A stretch of 64,000 nucleotides of DNA from Verticillium longisporum (Eukaryota > Ascomycota > Sordariomycetes > Glomerellales > Plectosphaerellaceae): contig JAETXT010000003.1 of the NCBI GenBank assembly GCA_019188255.1, positions 3,596,001 through 3,660,000 on the forward strand. Reading direction: 5' to 3'. The stretch's first letter is position 1, and each line of letters opens with the position of its first letter. This document shows positions 43,691 through 55,677 of the stretch, one piece after another. The position numbers and the translations under genes were made by a program. The notes under the pieces are model-generated. The model had not been told where the DNA came from and made no database searches. It saw only the letters and a list, made by a program, of their open reading frames with translations.

Positions 43691-46161
43691 GGCGACCAGA
43701 CCACACTACCGTGCTACCGTGGTCAAAGATAACTTATGGAATGAAAAGAACGTGTGCCAGAACGCCAAAGGCAGAGTTAGTGAAACCGGGAATGCGTCAA
43801 TATATCAAGACAATATGCACCACGACTGTCAACCGACATCCGACGTGGAGAGAGGGGTTGCATGAGTTAAATCCCCGAACAACAGAGCCTCATGTCAGAT
43901 GTGTTACAGCTTCTTGGGCCAGCACCTGCATTACTCGGAAAGGAGGTTACATGCAAACCGGAACCAATGCCCATGGAAAGAGACGATCTCGGCAAGTATG
44001 TTCCAAACATCAGACTGCACTGCAATATGGGTGTCCTCGAGCGCCTCTCGGCCTCGCCACACCATGAGATCACGCACACGAGCGGACGTTGGGTGCACAG
44101 GCCTAGCCCTACCCTCAAGAATGACATGTCAGAGATTTGCATACGCGAATGCCAAAAGTGTTCCTGCGGCCCGAGGGCTCGACCGGGGTTGGCCACGGCA
44201 TCATCCTGGGCGAATGCAACGACAAAACTCCAGCCTCCACTTAAACAGCCTATCGGAAACCCATTACCAACATTCCGCGTTGCATCCATGTCCGAAAGGT
44301 GGGCTAAAAGGGCTGGAAGGCAACTGACGGGGTCCAACTTCAATTTGTCTGAATCTGCCTAGTTGATGCAGCTTGCTGTTCCTGGACCGAAGGAAGCCCA
44401 GCAGCATGGACCTGTTGCATATAGTGACATTGAATCCCACAGAAGTAAAGATGAACGTTCAAAATTCTCTTTTCGGTTGGGCCCAGTCGATTGGGCACTG
44501 TCGTTTTGGCGTTTTTGAACAGATTTTGAAGTGTCCAAAGAGACGGTGAACGACAAGGTAAGTGCCGAAAGAAACTTGACTGTCAACGGTGAGGGAGTTG
44601 TTTCATCGGAAAAAGTTCGCAGAATTTGCGTCAGCCATCCGTGTGGCCGACCGCTTGGTCTGCGTTCATTTTCTTGATCGAGATTTGCCGCGTTTGACAG
44701 CCAAGAGAGGGAGCCTATAAAACCTGGCAGTAGAATCCATGCTGCTCACGCTCCTTGAGTCAGAAGATAATGACATCACGCTGCCGACGTCAACTCGCAT
44801 GAAGCTGTTTTCTGCCAAATTGGTCGTTGGGAAAGTTCTGGCCCAATCTTCGCCTGCTGGGCAGAATTGAGCCAAAAGGATCAAAGCGGTGATGACCTAC
44901 TCTTGCGCGCATCTGTTGGATCGACAAAATCGACACCAGGAACCCGTAGAGGATGCTGAGAGGAGCGGATTCAGGGGCTCGCGTGTCCGTCCTTCGCCAC
45001 AGTCCTTGGCGCCAGCTCAGGGAACTGTTGAAAAGTGATAACTCACAGTATACGGAGCAGCACTTTGAGCGGGCCCAACCTCGATCTTTCGCGCCGTCAC
45101 GCCTGGCAAAGTCAGCAAGAGGACGGATGACGCCCGCCGTTCAATCTTTCCGCACTAATTCTGCCTGTCAGGTCCGGGGAGACAAATCTAGCGCTTCCGC
45201 TTGACGACAGGGGTGTCGAGTGGAGGATATCAACCAACCGTCACTCATGATACGTCAACATCCATGAAATCTTTCCACAAGAAAGGGCCTTTCCGCAGCC
45301 AGGCAGCACGTCAGGCCATTCTCAGTCCACGGGGACTTGGAAGGGCGGAGAAGGCTTCGGGACTCTTGGCTGCCGCAGGACCTGCAGATGTCAGAAATTC
45401 TTCAGCATCGAGTTGATCAGTAATAGGCCAAAGCTTCAATGCAGCAGACGCGAGTGGAGTTTTGGGCCCCGCCTCACGCGCTTCGTGTTCAATCCTCCGA
45501 TCGGCATGCACAGCCGTCCGCGTAAGGTTCCATTGCATGTGCCCCCAGTTTCGTAGCAACGATGAGTCGTGAGCCGGGGGATTAACCGGGAGAGGCGTCG
45601 ACGAAAGTTGTCAGTGATTGGGTTATACTAGGACGATCTCCATTGTCAGTTTTGAACTGAACCGACTAATGGAGAAGATGCCCCTTGGGCCCACCACGCC
45701 CGCTCTATGCCGGGCACTTTTCGTTTTATGGAAGAGATCGACCTCGTCGCAGCGACTGAGGTCGAAAGGTATCAAATGGGGTGTCATGCAGGAAGCCATG
45801 CTCGTTTTGTGCTGACTCTTGTCACTAATGCCGTCTCTTCTGCATACAGCAATGCGCACCCGCGCGATGCGACAGGTGCCATCTCAGTTTTGGGTGCATC
45901 TGTAACCAAGAGCTCGTCATTGGTCATGCCGAAGCTCGCCCGCAGCATCGGCTTTGAGGAGATGTGGGACGTTTTCCGGGAGTGAGGCAATCCCTTTGGA
46001 CCCCTCCAGGTTGTTCATTTATCGCTAAGGGTCCTCGCATCTCTTCAGAAGCACAGCCAGCAGTTCATCAGTCCGCGGTCCCCTGCATCTGTCTCGGACA
46101 GCCATACGCTTCTTCACCTGCAGTCGGTGCACAACCTAGGAGTTTGAGTCAGTCAACGAGA
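43691..46161. other. intergenic region
   Basis: 2.5 kb between divergent genes (SAT4-type receptor and P450). Many short frames on both strands but none with a domain or splice structure that I can support. Confidence 0.5.
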
Positions 46162-47801
46162 ATGGCCTTGCTCAGCTTCAGCAGCTTGACGCTGCTGATT
46201 GTGGCTTATGTCGCCTTCAATGTTGTGTATCAAGTGGTGCACTACCGCTTCTTCCACCCGCTCGCCAAGTTCCCCGGCTCGTTCTGGGGCAGCGTCACCA
46301 GGCTATGGATCACCTATCACAACGTGAAGGAGGATGGGTGTGCAACATACCAAGAGTTGCACAAGAAACATGGTAATGCTGACTTGGAGCCGGGACCGTT
46401 TCATGCCTGTCAATCCTAACTGATGTGACTGCCAGGTCCCGTCATCCGCATCACACCGACGATGCTCCTCGTCAGCGACGCGACAAAGCTCCCTCAGATC
46501 TACAGCCGCAACGCCAGCAAGTCGAAGCACTACATCACGGGCAGTTTCGGCAAGGATGAGTCCCTCTTCAACATGCAGGACGCCAGCGTCCACGCGCGCT
46601 TCCGCAAGGTCGCCGCTTCGTCGTACAGCTTCAGCCACGTCAAGAAGATGGAGCCCATGATTGATGACAGGATCCAGAGCTGGGTTGACAGGCTGGACGA
46701 CTTGTTTGCGAAGCCCCGCCAGAAGTTCGACTTTGCGCCCTGGGCGGTTTACATGGCCTACGATGTCATTTCCGAGGTCGGATTCGGCGCGCCGTTTGGC
46801 TTTGTGGAGCAGGGGAAGGACGTCGAGGGACTGATCCAGGGCTTCCACGACGGTCTTGTGCCCTTTGGTATCATGGCTCGCTGCTATCCCTTCACGAACT
46901 GGGTCAAGAGCACCTTTTTGGGCAAGTATCTTGTTGCCAGCCCCGAACAAGACTCGGGAATCAGTACTCTGATGCGCTTCCGCGACCGCCTCATCACCAA
47001 GAGATTCGATGACATCAAGGCTGGAACGACGGACGGACGCATCGATCTGCTTCAAACGTAAGTCGGCCGTTTGACACCCGAAGATGAGACCCGGTACTAA
47101 GTTTGCTGGCAGATTTATTGAAGCGCGCGATGAGAACGGCGACCCCCTGACGCTCGACTACATCAAGGCCGAGATTCTGCTTGTCCTCCTCGCGGGCGCC
47201 GACACCACCGGCACCGCGTTCCAGGCCCTCATGCTCCACATCATGTCCAACAGCGAGGTCTACGACAAGCTCATGGCCGAGATCGACGCCGCCACCCGCG
47301 ACGGGAAGCTTTCGGCCATGCCCCAGTACGAAGAGGTCACCACCCACTGCCCCTACTACATCGCCTGCGTCAAGGAAAGCATGCGCCTCAACCCCTCGGC
47401 GCCCAACATCTTCCCCCGCCTCGCGCCAAAGGGCGGTATGGAGCTCGCCGGCCAGTTCGTGCCCGAGGGCACAGAGGTCACATGCAACCCCCTGGCTCGC
47501 CCACCGGGACCCCAACATCTACGGGGCCGATGCCGAGGTGTTCCGCCCCGAGAGGTGGCTGGACGCCGAGAAGGCGAAGGAGTATCAAAAGTACAGCATG
47601 GGGTTCGGGTACGGCGCCCGCATCTGCCTCGGACAGGAGATTGCCAAGATGGAGCTCTACAAGGCACCGCTGCAGTTCTTCCGCACGTTCAAGCCGGAAA
47701 TCTTGAACAAGGAGAACCCGGCAAAGTACTTGGTCAAGGGCGGTGTCAGTTACTTTGAAGATATGTGGGTGAACATCGAGCGTCGGGCATCGGTCGTTTG
47801 A
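46162..47801 (+). CDS. cytochrome P450 monooxygenase (pisatin-demethylase-like), one frameshift
   Basis: Exons join(46162..46372, 46436..47057, 47113..47801). An N-terminal membrane anchor ([16 protein letters not shown]) is followed by the [10 protein letters not shown] hinge. The I-helix has AGADTTGT (about residue 320), the ExxR motif is KESMR, PERF-like FRPERW is present, and the haem loop is [10 protein letters not shown] with the ligand Cys. The protein would therefore sit on the ER membrane and use CPR electrons. The overall match is to fungal P450s of the pisatin demethylase/benzoate hydroxylase type; the substrate is unknown. The frame breaks at a run of five C at 47,488-47,492: four C would give [15 protein letters not shown] and a 506-residue protein. 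Either a true insertion or a homopolymer error; without correction the haem site is lost. Confidence 0.87.
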
Positions 47802-48530
47802 TCGGCTGAGAGACATGCGCCCAATCGTGTAGATAAGAGTCAGGAGTAGATATTTGATAATGCATCATACAGCCTGGGCCTTGAACCCACAAAAGCTTGT
47901 CTTGCATCAATCAATGTGCAGGTCATGCATGAAAGCTTCCGGACAGGACGATTCAAGTCCTGTAGTCAGTCCCATGCTTCTGCAGCTCCGTAGTTTACAT
48001 CTGCTTCACCGACCTAGGGCCCAGAGGCAGCCGAGTCCCCCAAGCACCGACGAACAAGGTCAACCTACGTCAGCATCAGCGCGGAGGAAGAAGGACCAAG
48101 ACACGAAAGTTTACATTTGGGGTCGAATGTGCATGAGGCTAAGACCGGTTGAGAATAAATGGAAGGCTATCTGCGTCCATTAGAGACAACGGACATCGGA
48201 CATGTCGAGAGGCCACTTCAAGTGTGTTGCCCCGGACTGTCAGCTTCACGAAATAGCACCAAGCGGACCAAGTGAGTCGAAATTGTGGATTGTATGAAAT
48301 GAACAATGAGAAGTGGCTGTGCAAGCCTGTATTCAACACCTTTCCATGCGAAATGGCATCGTGCCAGCAGGATGCAAGCCTGCAGAAGAAGGACCAGCTG
48401 GTACTATCCAATACGTGGGTAGCCCGTACGTGCCAAGTCGATATTTTCAAACTCCTCCTACTCCAGTCCCAGAAAGCCTCCAAGAAAAACAATGCAATGA
48501 CACGCTACTCAAGACATTGATCCGACACAG
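47802..48530. other. intergenic, between converging genes
   Basis: 3' flanks of the P450 and desaturase genes; no coding region supported. Confidence 0.6.
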
Positions 48531-50811
48531 CTAATGCAACCCGCTCTCGCCAGTTTCGGCCATGTACTTTTGGCAGTTGAGCATCATCTTGACCTGCTCG
48601 CCGACGTCGTTCAGGCGACCGATGACCTTCTTGTTGCCATCGACAAAGCCAAGGATACAATAAGGGATGCCCGTCTCTTTGCAGAACTCGCGAACGTGGA
48701 CCTGCACGCGGCGAAGGTTGTGACGAGGCACGCGAGGGAAGAGGTGGTGCACGACCTGGAACTGTAGACCACCATGGATCCAGTCAAGCCAAGCAGGGCA
48801 GTCTACGTCCATCGTTGTGCGAAGCTGGCGCTGGGGGAAGGATTCGCCATCGCTCAGTTCAACTGTGGACATGCCCCAGTGAGACAGAGTGATCTGGACA
48901 TGTAGAGGCATGGTGATGATGTGCGAGACGAGTACAAAAATGACGCGCATGGTCCAAGTGGGGATGGAACGCCAGACGAGGCAGTAGCCGAAAAGGAACC
49001 AGTAGCAGGTCATGAATGCAATCTCGGTAGGACGAATCCACCAAGCCTTGCTGTTGCCCAGTCCAGACGACCTCTTAGAGAGGACGTGGCACCAGGACAG
49101 GAGGTAGAGATTGAAGCGAGCGATGCCCATGACAGGGTAGTATGTGTACTTTTGGAATGGAACCATGACATCGGCAGCCTTGTCCCAAACGTAGACGAAG
49201 CCATCGTAGTAGCTCGATGTCAGGGACTTGGCGTACGAGATGCAGGTGGCGAACAGGGGGACGTTCTGGATATCGGGGTCGTGCTCGGGCATGTTGGTGA
49301 TGAGGTGGTGTACGTTATGGCTGCTCTTCCACCATCCCATAGACAGGCCACAGCAAAAGTCGGCGATGAATAGGGCGATCAGAGTGTCGATCCAGAAGAC
49401 GTGAGTGATGGCACGGTGGCCAGCATCGTGGGCACTGAACATGATTTGGTGCTGGCAGGTGTTAGTGAAAGCCGTCGCAGAACAGAGGCATCATAGAAAA
49501 GAGGACATACCCAGAAGAGACCCAGGAAGCAAGCCGACGTGATATACCACTCATAGCGGAGAGCAACGAAGAAGGCGGCGAACAACGAGGTGTAGCGGAC
49601 CATTTCCTTGCCGTACTCAATGTACCGACACTCGTAGTGGCCCTCGTCGATGACCTTCTGGTGCAGGGCACGGTACTTCAGGATAATGTCTTGCTGTGTG
49701 GCCATATCGACGGAGGGATACATGGCAGCCTCCCGTTCGACCTCTTGTTGGATGGCCCAGTCGGTGTACTCGAGGGGAGACAGCTTGTGGGCCCATTCGC
49801 CGGTGGGCATGCCCTTGTTCACGGCAGCACCGTCGACGGACGACGGGACCGTCCGCTTCCGCAGACCCGACAGGGCGGAGGCATCGAGATCCTTTGCATC
49901 TTGAATCTCGATCTCATCGTCGCTGCCACAATCAGATGTGACGGACGAGGCCAGGGATGCCCGGTCGAGGCCAGGGCTGAGACGGCCAGCATCATCGGAA
50001 CCACGGGCCCTGCTCGGGTCCGAGTCAGAGTCCGTGGCGGCATCATCTGAGTAATCGGCGACGGCGGGCTCGACGATGACAGGGCAAGTAGGCATCGAGT
50101 CGCCCAAAGAGGAAGGGGTTGAGTCGGCCTTGCGGTAGACACCACCTCTAATTGGCGGTAGCATGTTGGGCCAGAGACCCGCAGGCTTCCGGCCGATCCG
50201 GAACGCCTTCATAGTGCGGAGCGTAGAGGCAGCATGGTATCTAATAGCACCAACAATGGTCAGCAAATTCTTGTTTCGTTTCATGCTGGGTAAGCAAACA
50301 GATGGGAATCGTCCAATCGAAGCAGCAGACGCCGTACAAGGTGAGTAACCTCCCCGTGCCTGGTAGGGCGCACTGATGGACCGCTAAGCCCGAGCGAACC
50401 GGTCGACCCGGACACAAGCAGGACAAAAGGCCAGTGGTTTTCCAGTCCGCCCATCCATCACATCATGCCACTGCAATTGCCATGTGTTTTGGAGCGGACT
50501 TCCGGGGCTTCGGGTGCATCGGAACCACCGGGGTCTTTGCATTTAAGCTTAACCTTGACCACCAGGGCTGGCGTGTCAAGGGAGCTTAAAATACAACACT
50601 GGTCGCCATGCGGTTTCACTCTTTTCACTTACACCTTGATTTCATCAGTCGCATCCCTTCCCACCATGTGGAGGATGGCCAGGCGCCCTCCAGGGTGACG
50701 CTCGAGCCATGAGTCCAGGCGAAGCACATACTCCTCGAAAACGACTATGGTCTGGCCTTCGGCGATCAGAGCCTCGACTGCCCGCGGCAGGATGACATCG
50801 TCGCGACCCAT
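48531..50811 (-). CDS. delta-8 sphingolipid desaturase with N-terminal cytochrome b5 domain, 609 residues
   Basis: Exons, high to low: 50811..50633, 50240..49511, 49451..48531. Exon 1 encodes the first half of a cytochrome b5 domain with the haem motif WLERHPGG; the second haem His is in VYHAAS at the start of exon 2. A long acidic/Ser-rich insert follows (about residues 85-200, DSDSDPSR..), then the membrane desaturase with the three histidine boxes HDAGH, HNVHH and QVVHH. This set and order define front-end delta-8 sphingolipid desaturases, which act on the long-chain base of glucosylceramides in the ER membrane. Intron 2 (59 nt) is ordinary; intron 1 (392 nt, GTAAGT..TTAG) is unusually long for this genome. 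The frame is intact throughout, unlike its neighbours to the left. Confidence 0.92.
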
Positions 50812-53800
50812 GGCGACGGTTATTCTTCAGATTTTATTTTCTTCCGGTCCGTGGCTGATTTCGGTGCCGATGCAGAGGATGCCAAATGTTTTCAACGGCA
50901 CAAAGTTGTGTTTGAGCAGGAGACGCAGAGGTCGGAAACGAGTCGAAAGTTTGACGGTTTCGATGATCAAGCTGCCGGCTGCGAAGGATTGCTCTGGTTG
51001 CGCTGTCGCGACGCGTCGTGCAGAATTAATCGACGTCGGGAACGAAAAAGGATGTCGGAAAGAATGGAGTATGGGACAAATGGTCGAGCTGACTTGTTGT
51101 TTTCCCGAGGAAAAGGTTTCGGGAAGTTGGATTCGGCGGTATCGAAAAGCGATTACAGCACCTCAGGAAAGGGAGCAGGCGACGACTGCTGTCTGGTGTT
51201 GGTGCTGGTGTTGTTCTTGGAAGAGTCGGAAGGAACCTCGCAGGGGATTCGTTTCTGCGTTCTGTCGGCGGACTGATGTAGGGACAGGGGCGGGGACGAC
51301 TGAGCGGCGGGGCAGGAGCAGCTGAGAAGGTCGCAAGGGAAGGAACGAACAGCAAAACCGGCAGAAGCAGCTTCGTAGGGAACCAGGTACGACAGGGAAA
51401 CAGCAGTCGAGGCTTTTACATCGAACGACAAACGGACGAGGGGCGAATGAACAGGAACCGGATCGGCAGACGAGCGACCCAGGGCGTACGAGCAGGACGA
51501 GTTCCAGGCCGGCGATGTGCGAGGCATCTGCCAGCCCGACCCTCTTTCCCCCTTACCCTGTCCACCGTTGGATTGGATGCCTACACTGATCCGATTTGAC
51601 CTCGAATGACTGCGCAACGTCGCCTTTCCCGCCCATGCTGCGCTTTCCCGGCTTGCTCGTTCTTCATTTCTCACTACTGGCACGCCCACACAAGCCACAT
51701 TAAAGAGGGGCAGATCATTTCGCAACTTGCTGTTTTGGCTCGCCCGCCGCCCAGGGACTTGTCCCCCACCCCCTGACAATATTTAACCGCTAGAACCCAT
51801 GCTAACGGTGCGTCGTTAGCAGGCTGGCGTCCCTTGGTGAGCAACGGACGACGCCAGGATAGGGGCGCAGCAGCAGGCGAGAACGTGCGAGCCCGAGCTT
51901 GGGACGAGCCAATTCGGTCCTCAAAAGGCTCCAGGGCTGGGGAAGGGGGCTCGGACAGCGCTGAGCTTCAGCGGGTCCAGGGGCCGTTAATGCGAAGGTA
52001 CTTCCCATTGGTGGCAAGCCAAGGGGTAGAGGACAGTTCTCCTCTTGCAGGCGAACCCACCCCACTTCCCCTTATCGATCTCCAGGACCCTGAAGCAGGG
52101 AGCCGTCATCCCAGTATTATGACTGGCTCCAGGGGCCTGCGCTGCTCCATTTCTCTTCTCTGTTCACCACACCAGCCGGCGCTGGCCTGGCCTGGTCTAT
52201 GACAATAGCACGAGCCACACACGCTGGGCTGTCAGAATGAATCGCAGCAGGTCCAACAAAAAGCCAACGACCGCCGGCAAGCGTGGGTTACGAGCCACCC
52301 GAACAAGGCGATCTCACTAAGAGCATCCAACACGAAGAGGCGAATCGGTGTCGCAGTCTTGTCACAAGGTAGCCGATCACAGTGCGATCGCTCAGCGATG
52401 TACATGGTAGGAACCCAAAGTGTGGGACGTCATGATAGGGAGGCCTGACGAATGATTCAGTTGGACGGACGCATGGTATTCTGGAGGATGCATTCTGCAA
52501 GTGGCCTGCTTGCCAGATCTAGCTGCCTGCGCGTCCAGCAGATTGCGAACTGGTCGTCCATTACGCAGTAATAAAGCAACCTTGCAACCTTGCAACCTTA
52601 CACACGCAAACCGCAACAGGTTGGTCGCACAACCAAACCATGCCTCGTCCCGTTCGCTCGGATCAAGCTGCTTCGCAGCAGGCTCAGCATTGAGCCTCGG
52701 CGTGGGTCACCGTCGGACGCGTCGCACTCGGTCAGAAACCGAACCCTGCCTTGGAAAAGTCGCCCGCGAGACGGGATCCCAGGCATGTTATCACTGGAAA
52801 GAATGCTGCGCGTTCACTCTGTTGTGTCCTCGGAGCCGACGCGGTCAGGCAACCAAGCAGCTGGTGCCTGGATACCTGGAGTTTGCCGTGTGGTAGTATT
52901 ATTACTCGACACGACTCGCTCATTTGGCTCAGACTTTCAGGGTCCTCTCTCGTTTCCGAGCCCGAGTGCGAGACAACGCAGGACGAGTCATCAAGCCGAG
53001 ACAGTTCATCAACCGGCTCTTCCGAGCGAAGAGCAAAGGCATTTTGGAATCCAAGGGCGCACGTAGCTCGGATCAAACAGGCTCGCCTTCGTCTTCGCAA
53101 TGGCCATCTGAACTCGGACGATCAGCGGATTCGGTACGATGATTGCGAACGTCAACGAGCGTCGGATCTTTCTCGTACTTGGCCGTGAGTGGAGCCAGGT
53201 GAGCGCGGGTGTGCTGCGGCTGCAATACGTAATCTGGCAATCTCCACCCGCTAGCTGCCCTTCAGCTTCCAGGCGTCGTACACGGCGCAGTGGTGGGTTC
53301 TGTGCCTCCCAGCGGAGGTCGAAGAAAAAACTCCCCGTCGCTCCTTTCCTCCCTCTAGCCAATTGACATGCTCACGAGTGCATGTGTCGCAGTCTCTGGC
53401 CCCCCACCAGTGCTGCTAGTAGCGGGGCCATTGCTGGAAGAGGAAGGCAACGAGGTCAACAGGCGAACAACTCCTGCCTGTGCCTCTCGGTCGGGGGGGA
53501 TCCTCTCTATCTCCACACCCTTCCACAGCAGGTGTCTAGTCAGGGAATTCGTCCTCTTCCTTCTCTCTCTCTCTCTCCCGACGCAGTGCAACGCGTGTTG
53601 CACGGCGCCATCAAACCTCCCCTTCTCAGCCCCTGGACGGATCATTCTCGCGATTCTTCAGGCTGGCGAAACTAAACTTGAATCCTCAATCCGGCTGAGC
53701 GAGTCCATCTTGGATTGGAACATGGCACAGCAAGAAGAGCTCAATCGTTCTCCCACCAGCCAACCCCCTCTGGCATCCTGCCAGCTTGCTTGTACTCGTT

Positions 53801-55677
53801 GCTTGGCCACACCCTCCTCCCTTCCCCAAGGCCCACACAGTAAGGTTGGCCCAAAGAGCCCTCTGGTGGCCTTGGCTTGACCTCCGCACCTTGGCACAGT
53901 TTCCTGACTCGATTAAGAAATCACGCGCGACCTTTTTTTCCAGGCTGCCTCGCCGTGAGTATGCGGCTATTGCTCCGTCAATAGGACGTGGGCAGACGTG
54001 GGTCGCTGAGTCGTACAGTGAAGAGACGGTTCGGTTCGGTTCGTAACCCCCTCTAATGCTCCAGGGCTTCTTCCCATATTTCAAGAGCCCCTTGTCCAAC
54101 CCTTCGTGAAAGTCAACCGGGAAATGCGGCGAATTGAGCCAGCCCTGGTTCCTGTTGCGTGTCAACGGGGGAGGAACTCTGCTCTGAGTGACGAGCGGAG
54201 TTACGGAGATGCTCTGGCCCCGTTGGCGTTCCTTGGGCGTGGGTTTCTCGGCTGCTTTGGCGTGGCGCCGGGGTGGGTGTTTTTGGTTTTTTTTCAGCGG
54301 GCCACCTAGGCTGGGGCAGTGGCTGGACGAACAGGCCTCTTTGGAATCTCATCTGTCCTGTTCTTTGTTCCAGTATCGGAGGGCAAAGAAACGTCACGTG
54401 AGCCTCTCCCCAATTCTTTTTACCTGTTGACGATTGCCAAAGGAGAGAGGGGGTGTGCTGGAGCAGCTGCGACCTCGAGAATACGCAACAGTCTGATCCC
54501 CAGGCTTTGGCTCGATCGCGACGGAACACACCAGGCCTGCTTGCCTTGCAGATGGCGCCGGCCTCAATCTTGATCCAGAGTCTTGGCGCCGGAGGACTGC
54601 TGCACAGCAATTTCTCGTGCCCCCGGCTGTTGTTCTGGCCGTGCTGCGACAACGCCCCCCTAGAAGTAAATAACCAGCCACGGGCGGTGGGAAGTGGTGG
54701 CTTTGGCAAGCCGAGATGAGCTGGAGCGGCCTGCGGTCCGCTTTTCTTCCGTTTGTGGGCGCCTCCCCCTTTTTGCGCATTGACCGAGGATTTGCATCGT
54801 GGATCGTCTCGGTGTAGACGGCCTCGGTGGGTTTCTAGTTTGTCGCAAGCCTCTCCGCGGAACCTTTGTTGATCAAGCTAGAAGCATATTGAAGAAACTC
54901 TGCTGCCTCCCGAATGGTTCAACGTGCTGATCAGATTTTGCTGGAATTGGAGCTACCGGCACATAAGTCTTCGATCCCTCTCCCGTCTTTCAAAATAAAA
55001 TTCCGCGGCTCATGTTTGCTTCTCCCTTCGGCAGTCAACATCATAGTTCCTCATGACGTCACGTGCCCTTCCACGCCATGATGAGTGGGGAGGGTCGATG
55101 TCGCTTCTCCTACCGACTGGCAACAACAACGGCAGGATGGAATGTCAAAATGGTCAGAGTGTCCACATCAACAGCCCTGACCAATATGTGTGCTGGTCAT
55201 GACGGCGTCGTCCCGATAAGCTAGGTGTCTGTTTCATGCTGTTTTAGACGCTGTCTTGAGTGTGGGCTCGACAATGCTGTCTCATCTGCAAGGGAGCATG
55301 TCTGGTGATCAAGTTGCGATCACCCACCCGGGAAACAAAAGGTGCATGACGAAAAAATTGGGATGGCTTGGCTCAAATCATGGCCGAGGAAGCTCGATGA
55401 CTTTACTCACAAACGCGATGGATCCAGAAACTGCCCGGCTGTGAGGAGAGGTGACACCTAGCTAAACTTGACTGCTCCGATATATCATGTTGTGAACCTA
55501 TGCGTGATGCGGTGGATATTCGAACACGTGAACACTAAAGCTTCCATTACCTCGCCCGCTTCCATTAACTACCCGAAATTGAATCATACATCAATAATCA
55601 CAGGTTTGCACTGGTTTGCATACATGAGTCCGTCAAAAGCAGACAACGAAGTAAGTGCTGCCTACACCTTCACTAAC
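50812..55677. other. 4.9 kb region without recognisable genes
   Basis: Composition is ordinary and not RIP-like, but no open frame on either strand has a domain, splice pattern or consistent codon bias. The left end must hold the desaturase promoter (pyrimidine-rich on the minus strand). A short cttgcaac tandem repeat lies at about 52,578-52,600. The rest could hold non-coding RNA or an unrecognised short gene. Confidence 0.5.

Noticed and set aside
43711..44362. Several overlapping frames of 100-160 codons on both strands
   Set aside because: They overlap each other in opposite directions, without domains or splice sites; chance open frames in GC-balanced intergenic DNA.
46303..47055. 250-codon antisense frame under the P450 gene
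   Set aside because: Mirror of exon 2 of a clear P450; no independent evidence.
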